DNA from: Flavobacterium sp. NKUCC04_CG
Lineage (GTDB): Bacteria > Bacteroidota > Bacteroidia > Flavobacteriales > Flavobacteriaceae
Direction: 5' to 3'
DNA length: 64,000 nucleotides
Assembly (NCBI RefSeq): GCF_019345525.1
Contig: NZ_JAHKRA010000019.1
Span: 1 to 64,000, forward strand
Shown: one piece after another, positions 17,050 through 25,374 of the stretch
Layout: each line of letters starts with the position of its first letter
Numbering within the stretch: the stretch's first letter is position 1
Program-made: the position numbers and the translations under genes
The notes under the pieces: generated by a model
The model's input: the letters and a program-made list of their open reading frames with translations, nothing else
What the model was told of the DNA's origin: nothing
Database searches by the model: none

Positions 17050-19161
17050 TTATTGGTTGCTGGAAATTTGGATTTCATCGCATGCCCATTGGCTTTTAGT
17101 CGCTGTTTGGTTGAATATTTTTATATCTATGGAGGAGGCATTACTATCAAGGTCTTTCGTAGTAAAGGTGTATTCGACGGTGTTGTCATTGTTTTTTGAG
17201 ACAGTAATTAGCCATTGCTGTAGGGAATCTGAATCGGTAATCCGAACTTCTTTGGGCGGGTAAATATGATGGGTAGGGTCGTTGAGGAAGCGCATTTTAA
17301 CTTGGAAGCTTCCGGTGGGTAATTGACTTATTTGAAATTCTAAATCCTTAGTACCTATAGTCCAACCAAGTAAAAAATCACGGCTAAAGCCCAATTTTCC
17401 ATCTGTTAATCCCTTTAAATCTATATTTTTAGATTCGAGTTGATTCGTTTTGATCGGCTTTATTGAATAAGGCTTCTTAATCCATTCCTGCCATTGGTTT
17501 AAATAGGAGTCTATCGTATTGCGTTCACTATAGTTTAAAATCTTATGCTGTTTAAAATCTTTTTCTAAACGGTGGATCTCCTTTTCTATATCGCTCTTTA
17601 CGTTTATTTGCCCATTGATAAGCGAAAAAGCTCCTTCTGTTGCGATACCGCATGAATAGGCAGTTTGCAATTGTGTAAAACCCAAGGCGCTATATAGCTT
17701 TTCCAGTTTTACCCTTTCGCTATTGTGGGTTGTGGGTATGATTTGGTGTAGTGACTTATAAAATTCGGTGAATTGGACCGTATTAAAATAGCTGTTTTTA
17801 AGGTCATCGAAACTACTGTATAAGTCATAGTGGCGTTGGCTTTGCTGAAAATTATATTCCAATTCACTATAATAATTTGTCAATAGCTGATGTGATTTAG
17901 GATAAAAATGTTTTAAATAAGTAGCAACCAATTTATTTACGTCTTGGTCAACATGCCTCATAAGAGCTGAAATAACATAGGTTTTTACATCGTCAAAAGG
18001 GGCATAATCATATCCGCTTGCATGCAGGAAAAGGCCAGTGACTCCGAGTGATTTAAATTGTTGTGCTTGTTTTTGAAAGCCGATGAGTACGGGAATTGGC
18101 GTTAAATAGTCGTCAAAATTCGCTGCGTAATCCCATAAGTAAACTGCAGCAGTTAGTTTTTTCCAGTTGAGGATTTGCTGTTTAAAGCTTTCGAATTGTT
18201 GGGAGTTTTCATCCAGTAGTTGTCCTTTGGGCAAATGGATGGTACTTAAAAATATTCCAACATTTTTTTCTAATCTTACGATGCCTGGATTTTGAGTTGT
18301 TCGATAGGCCAACATAAAAAAATGTGCCGTGGGAAAATCTTTTGCCAATCGATTGTTGAATCGTAAAACTGATGGAGAAGCATTGGTTGCCGTATTTTGA
18401 GCAGTTAGGCATAGTTTACAGTTACATACCAGATCATTGTCGTTTGGCGCTAACATAAAATTTAGTGATGGAGTTAGTCCATGTTGATCAATAATATAAG
18501 CCTTAACTTGAGAATAGAGCAAAGGGGAACTAAAACAAAATTGCTGTTTTGTTTTAGTTCCGTTGATTTCTGCCTGTGTATCTGGATTCTGATTGTCTAT
18601 AATTTGTGCTAATTGATGCCCCCAGATTCCCCAATCGGTGTCGATTGAGTTATTTCCCATTATACGGGCATGGTCAATGTCGGTATTGGGCGCGAAAAAG
18701 GGTTCTCTATAATCAAAATCAAATTCTTTTTTAGAAGTCACAAAATCGATAGTAGCTGGCGGTAAATCTTCTACGGCGAGTCCGAGATTGTCTTGACCTA
18801 TTTTTTCGATCAGTTCGTAAATAAGCCATAATGCAATAGCTTCTGAACGGCAAATTAATAGAAGTTTGTTTTTATCTCGAACAATTTCATAACTAAAAGT
18901 ACTTGAAGGACGAACTTCTATTTGCAATCCAAATTCACCTTTTGTTAGTTCGCTTTGGCTGTTTTTTTGTATGATTTTAGGGCCAGAAATACTTCTGTTT
19001 TTTAGATGGGTATAGAGGTAGTCTGCCCATTTATTTGGAATAGGTGTTGCTTTATTATTTAGCACTACAAAAACTTCGGAATTCAAAGTGTTTGATTCCA
19101 TGGTCTGACAGCTTGATAGTAAAGCGAACAGTGAACAGAAATAAATTTTAAAAAGCGACAT
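17050..19161 (-). CDS. DUF4838 family lipoprotein, putative carbohydrate-active component of the polymer locus
   Basis: The 703-residue protein has a lipoprotein signal (SLFALLSSC, Cys18). An N-terminal alpha/beta part has the GH20b/GH67N-like pattern (LLLICRSEAIALWLIYELIEKIG). The DUF4838 core has a CNCKLC cysteine pair and FPTAHFFMLAYRTTQNPG. A C-terminal beta-sandwich of about 130 residues looks carbohydrate-binding. DUF4838 proteins are uncharacterised but related in architecture to alpha-glucuronidase-type hydrolases. Its start overlaps the end of the TPR-YaiO gene by 14 bp, tying it to that operon. I infer a polymer-binding or -cleaving role, like the glycosidase half of PgaB. No catalytic pair can be assigned by eye. 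Confidence 0.72.
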   Translation of the reverse strand: MSLFKIYFCSLFALLSSCQTMESNTLNSEVFVVLNNKATPIPNKWADYLYTHLKNRSISGPKIIQKNSQSELTKGEFGLQIEVRPSSTFSYEIVRDKNKLLLICRSEAIALWLIYELIEKIGQDNLGLAVEDLPPATIDFVTSKKEFDFDYREPFFAPNTDIDHARIMGNNSIDTDWGIWGHQLAQIIDNQNPDTQAEINGTKTKQQFCFSSPLLYSQVKAYIIDQHGLTPSLNFMLAPNDNDLVCNCKLCLTAQNTATNASPSVLRFNNRLAKDFPTAHFFMLAYRTTQNPGIVRLEKNVGIFLSTIHLPKGQLLDENSQQFESFKQQILNWKKLTAAVYLWDYAANFDDYLTPIPVLIGFQKQAQQFKSLGVTGLFLHASGYDYAPFDDVKTYVISALMRHVDQDVNKLVATYLKHFYPKSHQLLTNYYSELEYNFQQSQRHYDLYSSFDDLKNSYFNTVQFTEFYKSLHQIIPTTHNSERVKLEKLYSALGFTQLQTAYSCGIATEGAFSLINGQINVKSDIEKEIHRLEKDFKQHKILNYSERNTIDSYLNQWQEWIKKPYSIKPIKTNQLESKNIDLKGLTDGKLGFSRDFLLGWTIGTKDLEFQISQLPTGSFQVKMRFLNDPTHHIYPPKEVRITDSDSLQQWLITVSKNNDNTVEYTFTTKDLDSNASSIDIKIFNQTATKSQWACDEIQISSNQ

Positions 19162-22012
19162 GTATATTGAAGTATAGGGTATAAAAATTTTTATAAATTG
19201 CAGGTGTCGTTATGTCTGTATCGTTTGAATTGTCGTCATTTTCATGAACCACTGTTTCATTTTGATTTTTAAAATTGTGCCAACTTCCGATGATGTTTGC
19301 CGATACGTTTTTTGTTAGTAATCGACCAAATCCAGCGCCTACTTGAGTGTTATTTATCGAAAAAGTACGGAGGTTTTGTATGTCAATTACATCGACATCA
19401 GTACTTGAACCGATTCCGGTTTGAAATAAGATATAATCCTTAGGAGTATCGATAAAATATTTGCCGGTAAAGTTGAGATTGTAAAACCAATTTTTATCTA
19501 AAGAAAATTGATTGAGTTTTAGGCTTAAGCGAAAATCATTGATTTCCTTGGAAACGCTTACAACTACATTATACAGTTTTTCATCAGTAGTTAGTCGTCT
19601 ATATCCCAAACCGATTTCTGTTTCCCAGTCTTTGCTCCAATATCGGTTTAACGCCGCTTGAGCGATTAGTTTGGGAAAATAGTCGTTGGCCATTCCAAAC
19701 TCTATTTGATGTGACCAGTTGGTTTTCCATTTTTTATTCCATGCTGCAACGGCTTGTATTCCCTGTCCTCCAGATCTTCCGGTATAATTTAAACGGCCAG
19801 TCCAATATTGGTTTTTCCCAATTCGACTGTATTCAAAACTAGAAGTGTTAAGCTTAGTGCTGTTGTCGTCAAAATTTGAAATAGCGTGGGTCAGGTTAAT
19901 TTCGTTTTTTAGACTTTTTTGATGCAAATAATTTAAGCGCTGTTTAAAACTGCTATATTCCAATAATGTGGGTTCGTAATAGCGTTGGTAATAGTAGGCA
20001 GAATCGTTTTTTTGTTGCTCGTAGGCCAAGCCTTTTAAATATTTGATTTCTTTATTCTTAGGGTCGAGCCGTAAAGCTTTATTCGTTAATTCCAATAGGC
20101 GCGCTGATTTTTTCTCTTTTAATAATTGAGGAGAATACGTGACGACTGTTGCGATAAAGGCTGCATTGGATTTCTGATGATAGGGGTTGGTCTCGATTTC
20201 TTGAATCATTAAATCGAGCGCCTCCTCATAATTGTTGTTGCCCAATTGAATGGATTCTGCTAGTTTTATTTTAAAAGTAACGTCTTCGGCATAGGTTTGA
20301 GTAGCAATCGCTGCATAATGTTTCATCAAGTCCCATTTTTTCATGGTTGCAGCAGTGCTTATTGCATATTCCAATGCTTGTTTGTTAAGAGGATCTTGCG
20401 TCAACCAGTGCTGGGCATAATTGAGGGCTACTGGAATGGCATGGTTTTCTAAGGCGTCTTTAATTATTTTTACCATCAATTCTTCATAGCCGATAAGTGC
20501 GTAGAAACGGTCTTTGTATTCGGTTTTCTGTAAACCTTCTTCGTAAATTAATGGAGCTTGATCTGGGCGGTTGAGTAGATAATATAGATTGGCTTTTTTA
20601 AAATAAAGATTCGCTTGCTGAGGTTGTATGCTGAGCAGGGTGTTTAAAGCCTCTTCGGCTTTATTGTAATTTGCTGATTGAAAATAGGCATTGTAAAGAC
20701 CTGTATTTGCTGAATTTCTTTGCTCTTGATCGCCGTGATTCTGAACTATTTTCCAAAGTTCAATGGCTAGAGGGTAATTGGAATCTGCCATGGCATCTTT
20801 GGCATCGGCAATGGATATTTGAGCATAGGCCGCTTCTAGATCCAAATCATTGGGGTAATCCGTATTTAATTTTCTTGTAATGCTTTTAATTTTAGAGGTG
20901 TTTCCCATTGCTTTAAACAAGTTTAGTTCTTTTAAAGCCAGTTTCTTTGAAGTTCCGATGGCTGCTCTATGGCGGTTTAAAACCATAAGAGCTTCATCGT
21001 ATTGATGCTGGGAGACAAGTTGATTGAAGACAATCTCAAAAGCCTCAGTATCTGCGGGATTTTTGTCTAAAAGCTTACCGAATAAAACAAAGAGACTACC
21101 GTCTTTAGCAGCTTGTGCGGACGAACTGAGAAAATACTTGTTTTGTTTGTCCAAGTTCATCGAAGGAGTGGCTTTTTTTTGCTGATTGATATATTTTAAA
21201 CCGGCTTCGTATTGCTGACTTTGGTCGTATAAACTCAGTTTCTTTAAAACCAAATCGGGGTCATTTGGGAATTGATTCAGCCCTCTATCAGTAATGATTA
21301 GTGCATTGGAATAATCGCCTATTTTAATATAGGTATTGATCAAATTCAAATAATTTTTGATGTTGTTTGAATTGGTTTTCAATAGTTTTTTATTCAACTC
21401 TATGGCCTCATCGTAGTAGCCTTGTTTGTTTTTTTGGTCGATAGTAACCTCCATTTGGTAGTTGATATCACGGAGAATGGATTGATCTTCAGGATAGATG
21501 TCTGACAACCTTTTTAATAGTCTATTGGCTTCTGTTGGATTACCTTGTTGTCGGTATAAATCAATTTTTTTTAGCCATAGGTCCTTCGAATAAGGGCTGG
21601 ACTCCAGCAGTTCATTTACATAGCCAATAGCACTAGAATATCGTTGGGTTACCGTTTCGATATGCAGTAATAATTTTTTAACATCTAGATTATTTGGATT
21701 AAACTCCAAAGATTTATTTAATTCGAAAAGTGCTTTCTTATATTGTTTCTTCTCAATATAGTACTTCCCAAGTAATATGCGTAGTTCGGCATCATTGGGG
21801 TATTTTTCGATTGCTTTTACCAGCCAATTTTTGGCAGTGTCCCAGTCTCCATTTTTATACAATTCATTAATTTTAGTATGGATCTCTACTTTATTCGTTA
21901 AATCTATTGCGGTCTGACCGTAGGAAGAAAGGCTTAAAAAGAAAAACATAAGCAGTGTCACTATGCGATTGGTGTGATTTGGAGCTAATTGATTGGTTAT
22001 TATTCGTGTCAT
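19148..22012 (-). CDS. TPR protein with C-terminal YaiO-type outer-membrane barrel, putative exopolysaccharide exporter
   Basis: From the ATG at 22012 it has 954 residues; the 14-codon upstream extension starts at a TTG. It has a signal peptide (VTLLMFFFLSLSSYGQ). Then come many tetratricopeptide repeats (about residues 45-690; for example NGDWDTAKNWLVKAIEKYPND, KKQYKKALFELNKSLEFNPNN), followed by a roughly 240-residue beta-barrel of the YaiO type (GQGIQAVAAWNKKW, GLGYRRLTTDE, GAGFGRLLTKN, terminal FNIHVAF). A periplasmic TPR superhelix joined to an outer-membrane barrel is the design of PgaA and BcsC exporters. It sits directly after the GT2 synthase gene, and I infer it guides the polymer across the periplasm and outer membrane. 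Confidence 0.82.
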   Translation of the reverse strand: MTRIITNQLAPNHTNRIVTLLMFFFLSLSSYGQTAIDLTNKVEIHTKINELYKNGDWDTAKNWLVKAIEKYPNDAELRILLGKYYIEKKQYKKALFELNKSLEFNPNNLDVKKLLLHIETVTQRYSSAIGYVNELLESSPYSKDLWLKKIDLYRQQGNPTEANRLLKRLSDIYPEDQSILRDINYQMEVTIDQKNKQGYYDEAIELNKKLLKTNSNNIKNYLNLINTYIKIGDYSNALIITDRGLNQFPNDPDLVLKKLSLYDQSQQYEAGLKYINQQKKATPSMNLDKQNKYFLSSSAQAAKDGSLFVLFGKLLDKNPADTEAFEIVFNQLVSQHQYDEALMVLNRHRAAIGTSKKLALKELNLFKAMGNTSKIKSITRKLNTDYPNDLDLEAAYAQISIADAKDAMADSNYPLAIELWKIVQNHGDQEQRNSANTGLYNAYFQSANYNKAEEALNTLLSIQPQQANLYFKKANLYYLLNRPDQAPLIYEEGLQKTEYKDRFYALIGYEELMVKIIKDALENHAIPVALNYAQHWLTQDPLNKQALEYAISTAATMKKWDLMKHYAAIATQTYAEDVTFKIKLAESIQLGNNNYEEALDLMIQEIETNPYHQKSNAAFIATVVTYSPQLLKEKKSARLLELTNKALRLDPKNKEIKYLKGLAYEQQKNDSAYYYQRYYEPTLLEYSSFKQRLNYLHQKSLKNEINLTHAISNFDDNSTKLNTSSFEYSRIGKNQYWTGRLNYTGRSGGQGIQAVAAWNKKWKTNWSHQIEFGMANDYFPKLIAQAALNRYWSKDWETEIGLGYRRLTTDEKLYNVVVSVSKEINDFRLSLKLNQFSLDKNWFYNLNFTGKYFIDTPKDYILFQTGIGSSTDVDVIDIQNLRTFSINNTQVGAGFGRLLTKNVSANIIGSWHNFKNQNETVVHENDDNSNDTDITTPAIYKNFYTLYFNIHVAF

Positions 22013-22076
22013 TGATAGTGGGTAATTAAGAATAAACAGTGATATCTTAATCAATTTGAGTTAGTTTAAAAAAGAA

Positions 22077-23537
22077 TTAGGATAAAGGCGGATTGGCTTT
22101 TTCGTCGGAAGTCGCAGACTTATCCGTTTGAGAAAACCCTTTACGAGTCATTTGTCCCCATTTAAATTCCTTACGAGTTAAGAGCTGTATGTAACCAGCA
22201 AGTGTAAAAAAGATAATAAAGGGATGATATAAAAAGGCTTCTAGTGAGGATGAGATAATGAGTTGAACATATTCAAACATGGTTCGGTATTGTTTTTTAA
22301 CCGAAAAATCCAGGGAAATGGTTAAAATTGATATGCATAATCCAATGAGATAAACATAAGCAAACATCAGCCAAAATGTTTTCACATTGATTTGTGAAGT
22401 AAAGAATAAATAGAGCAGTAAAAAAAAGCCAAGGATTTCTATAAGCGGTGCTAATAACTCAAATATTAAGATATAAGGTAGTGTAACCAAGCCCATTCTT
22501 CCGTATTTTTTATTAAACAAAAAACGATGATGAACAAAGAAAATTTGCAATAGTCCGCGACCCCAACGCGAACGTTGACGGTATAAAATCTTGAGATTTG
22601 GCGGGCCTTCTGTCCAACAGCAACTGTGTGGAGTATTGACTATTTTGTATGGCAAATTGTGATCTTTCATATGAGCAATCATGCGTAAGGTCATGTCCAT
22701 ATCCTCTGCATGAGACTCACCGTCGTAACCACCTGCTGCAATCACTATTTTTTTGTCAAACAATCCAAAACCGCCAGATACATTTGGAATAGCATTAAAA
22801 AAAGCCCAACCCATTTTTGTAATTAAATATGATCGTAGGTATTCGGTTTCTTGAAATATGGGAAAAAAACTACGTGGCGGACGAACTCGAGTTATTTGAA
22901 CACGATCAATTTCGCAACCATTGACCATCCGCATAGTCCCACCCACTGCAATTACAGGTATTTTGGAATCAAGTACAGGCAATACGACTTTACTTAAGGT
23001 ATCTTTGGCTAATATACAGTCAACATCCGTGTTTACGAAGTAGTCGTATTTGGCAATATTAAGTCCTGCATTCATAGCATCGGCCTTAGTGCCTCCATTT
23101 TTTTTATCCACTATAGTAAGTTTTCTATATAGGGAATTCGTGGATTTATAAATTCTTTTAATCGGCTGACTGATTACTTTTTCAATGATATAATGGGGCA
23201 CTTCAATCAAGTCAAAAGCCTCAATAAGTAATTTTAGGGTGTCGTCTTTACTGCCATCATTTACAATAACTACTTCAAAATTGGGATATTCCAAATCTAG
23301 AAAAGCTCGAGTTGCATCAACCACAACCACTTCTTCGTTATAGGCTCCTGCTACTATAGAGATTGGAGGTGCGATTTCCGGATGTGCTAACAAAATGTTT
23401 TCTTCTACCTTAGTGTATTTTAGTTTGTTTTTAAAGGTATTGAGGTAACCGAAAAAAGCCAGAAACAAAGATATCACAACGAGTATAGTAGCGTAAAAAA
23501 AGATGGCATACTGGTAAAATTGTATAAAGGATTCCAT
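22077..23537 (-). CDS. processive family-2 glycosyltransferase, putative exopolysaccharide synthase
   Basis: The ATG at 23537 lies 1 bp after the upstream stop; a TTG at 23552 would overlap it. The protein has 486 residues. It has one N-terminal membrane helix, a cytosolic GT2 domain, and several C-terminal helices. Catalytic motifs: AGAYNEE and VNDGSKDD, TDVDC (D-x-D, about 170-174), HAEDMDM (ED, about 278-279) and QRSRW (Q-x-x-R-W, about 321-325). Together they mark a membrane-embedded synthase that extrudes its product, as in PgaC, YaiP and BcsA. No PilZ domain is present, so c-di-GMP control like BcsA is not supported. The sugar is unknown. Confidence 0.87.
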   Translation of the reverse strand: MESFIQFYQYAIFFYATILVVISLFLAFFGYLNTFKNKLKYTKVEENILLAHPEIAPPISIVAGAYNEEVVVVDATRAFLDLEYPNFEVVIVNDGSKDDTLKLLIEAFDLIEVPHYIIEKVISQPIKRIYKSTNSLYRKLTIVDKKNGGTKADAMNAGLNIAKYDYFVNTDVDCILAKDTLSKVVLPVLDSKIPVIAVGGTMRMVNGCEIDRVQITRVRPPRSFFPIFQETEYLRSYLITKMGWAFFNAIPNVSGGFGLFDKKIVIAAGGYDGESHAEDMDMTLRMIAHMKDHNLPYKIVNTPHSCCWTEGPPNLKILYRQRSRWGRGLLQIFFVHHRFLFNKKYGRMGLVTLPYILIFELLAPLIEILGFFLLLYLFFTSQINVKTFWLMFAYVYLIGLCISILTISLDFSVKKQYRTMFEYVQLIISSSLEAFLYHPFIIFFTLAGYIQLLTRKEFKWGQMTRKGFSQTDKSATSDEKANPPLS

Positions 23538-23538
23538 A

Positions 23539-24723
23539 TTAATTGGGAACAAGAGTTTGGCATGTGTTTTGGCTATGCGAAAACCTTACTTCAGCTAATA
23601 TTTCTGAGTCAAAGGGACTATTGACTTCGGAGAGTGATTCCATTTTTAATTGGCCTTCGAATCCATAGTCCGTTAAGGCATAGGCCAATTGAATTTTGAT
23701 GCTGTTGTCGTGACTTTGTTGGTAGCTTTCACCGAGAAACGCTAGTGTTCTCTCGGTTTTCAATTTTGACAAAGTGTTGATAATCGCTTTTTGAAGTAGG
23801 GCTAATGAGCTGGAATACATAGCAATCAGCGTACGGTCTGCGGCCTTATAATCCAGAACACCCAAAGTCTCTATGATTTGTTTTTGAATATGTGTATTGG
23901 CTTCTGTTGGTAGTATTTGAATCAAGAAATCGCCACAGTTGTATTGACGAAATAGTCCTATTTCTTGTATAATGAATCGTTTAAAATCAATTAGCGTTGC
24001 ATTTTCTACCCAACGAGATAAATCAGGTAATTCATGCGTTGCTGCTTTTTTTGTTAAATAATGATGTACTCGAAGCTCGTCTAAAGCATTGAAATCCTTA
24101 TCAAAATTTTCCTCAAAAAAGGTATAGGGATTGTTTTTGTCGTATTCTATAAAAGCTGCACGCGACTGTTTTCTAAAATCCTTGTTTCTATGGTAAACAG
24201 AATGTAATAACAGAGAACCGGAAAGCAATTGTTCCAATTGATCCATTTTCCTGAGTGCTTCTTTTCGTTTTAGTAATCGGCCTTTTAAAAGAGCAGCTTG
24301 CCAGTAATTAGGAAGTTGTAAATGATTCATAACCATCAATAAATTCTTACTATTTATGGTTTTTCCAGCGTTTTTTATCTGACTAATCAGCTCAATCAAG
24401 CATTCGGTATACAGATTTTTATTTTTCTTACCATAGGAAATACGGGAGTTTCTTAAAAGGTCTGTAATCGCAATTTCGGACAACTGTTGTGGATTAATTA
24501 GAATTTCGTGGAGTTTTTCTCTGTAAAAACTCATAAACTGTTCTTTAATTCGTTTTTTACGGAGGTAAGTAAGATTAAGTACTATAATGTGTACAATCGA
24601 AAATATAAAAACAACCATCAAAAAAGTAGCAAGTAAAACGGTCACTTTTATTACGGCTGAAGCAGCTTCGTATTCAGCTTCTAAATAATAAAAATAGTAT
24701 TTCAGATAAAACGCTAAGCTCAT
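23539..24723 (-). CDS. HEAT-repeat-like membrane protein, first gene of the polymer operon
   Basis: The 394-residue protein has one strong N-terminal transmembrane segment (VIKVTVLLATFLMVVFIFSIVHIIVL, about 24-49), then a basic stretch and a long all-alpha region. In that region leucine-rich helix pairs (for example AADRTLIAMYSSSLALLQKAIINTLSKL, ERTLAFLGESY) suggest HEAT repeats. I recognise no catalytic motif. HEAT proteins coupled to GT2 and TPR genes recur in Bacteroidota. A likely role is an inner-membrane scaffold or regulatory partner of the synthase, in the position that PgaD or BcsB holds in other systems; this is inference. The gene order implies that it is transcribed first. Confidence 0.68.
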   Translation of the reverse strand: MSLAFYLKYYFYYLEAEYEAASAVIKVTVLLATFLMVVFIFSIVHIIVLNLTYLRKKRIKEQFMSFYREKLHEILINPQQLSEIAITDLLRNSRISYGKKNKNLYTECLIELISQIKNAGKTINSKNLLMVMNHLQLPNYWQAALLKGRLLKRKEALRKMDQLEQLLSGSLLLHSVYHRNKDFRKQSRAAFIEYDKNNPYTFFEENFDKDFNALDELRVHHYLTKKAATHELPDLSRWVENATLIDFKRFIIQEIGLFRQYNCGDFLIQILPTEANTHIQKQIIETLGVLDYKAADRTLIAMYSSSLALLQKAIINTLSKLKTERTLAFLGESYQQSHDNSIKIQLAYALTDYGFEGQLKMESLSEVNSPFDSEILAEVRFSHSQNTCQTLVPN

Positions 24724-25374
24724 GTTTTGATTTTTTAAATTTTATTTTTTTTCAGAAAGTCGGTGCAAGCATGTTCTTAAGTAATTAAAACACCCTTTTG
24801 AAGTTTGATGAACCGATTTAATTTTATGAGTGTAAAACTAATTAGTGATTTGTTTTTCTATCAATTTTTGTCGAGACAATGTAGGGGACAATTGAGGGAC
24901 ATTTTTTTAAATACTGATTTTCAGTAACTTATTTGTTTTTTGTCTTTAAATTAATAGAGTTTGAAAGGAACTGTTTATTTCGATTATTGAGCTAGTCTGG
25001 GTTTGTCATAAGGGGACATTAAAAGAGATTTTTTTTATTTTTAGAAGAGGTAACTGGAGTTTATCAGGAAATTTTAAAGTTGAATATTTTTATTTTTTAT
25101 TTGTTTTATTCACATAAAGTACTATTAATGTTATTGTAATTATGATTATATGTGTATTAAAACGTATATCATCATGATTTTAATGACTAAAAAGTAAAGC
25201 GTATATCTGTTTAAGTAAAAATATTTTGTGACTTTTTAGTTATTTGGTGTCTAAACATATTTAACCAATTACTTAAATTTTTTTATTTTTTAAATATGCT
25301 TTTTCATTTTTCGAATCTACAGTAATAAAAAATTTATATTTTTTAGTAAGCGTTTTTTAACGACAACCATTAAC
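24724..25374. promoter_or_regulatory. 651-bp divergent control region between the polymer operon and its putative regulator
   Basis: Highly AT-rich with no ORF. I find no clean TAnnTTTG box for either direction, unlike many genes here, which suggests activator- or alternative-sigma-dependent promoters. No convincing palindrome stands out. Length and divergent placement suggest that it carries control sites for both units. Confidence 0.45.

Noticed and set aside
22077-23537. cellulose synthase (BcsA)
   Set aside because: The GT2 has D-x-D, ED and Q-x-x-R-W motifs, but no PilZ domain and no bcsB, bcsZ or bcsG neighbour.
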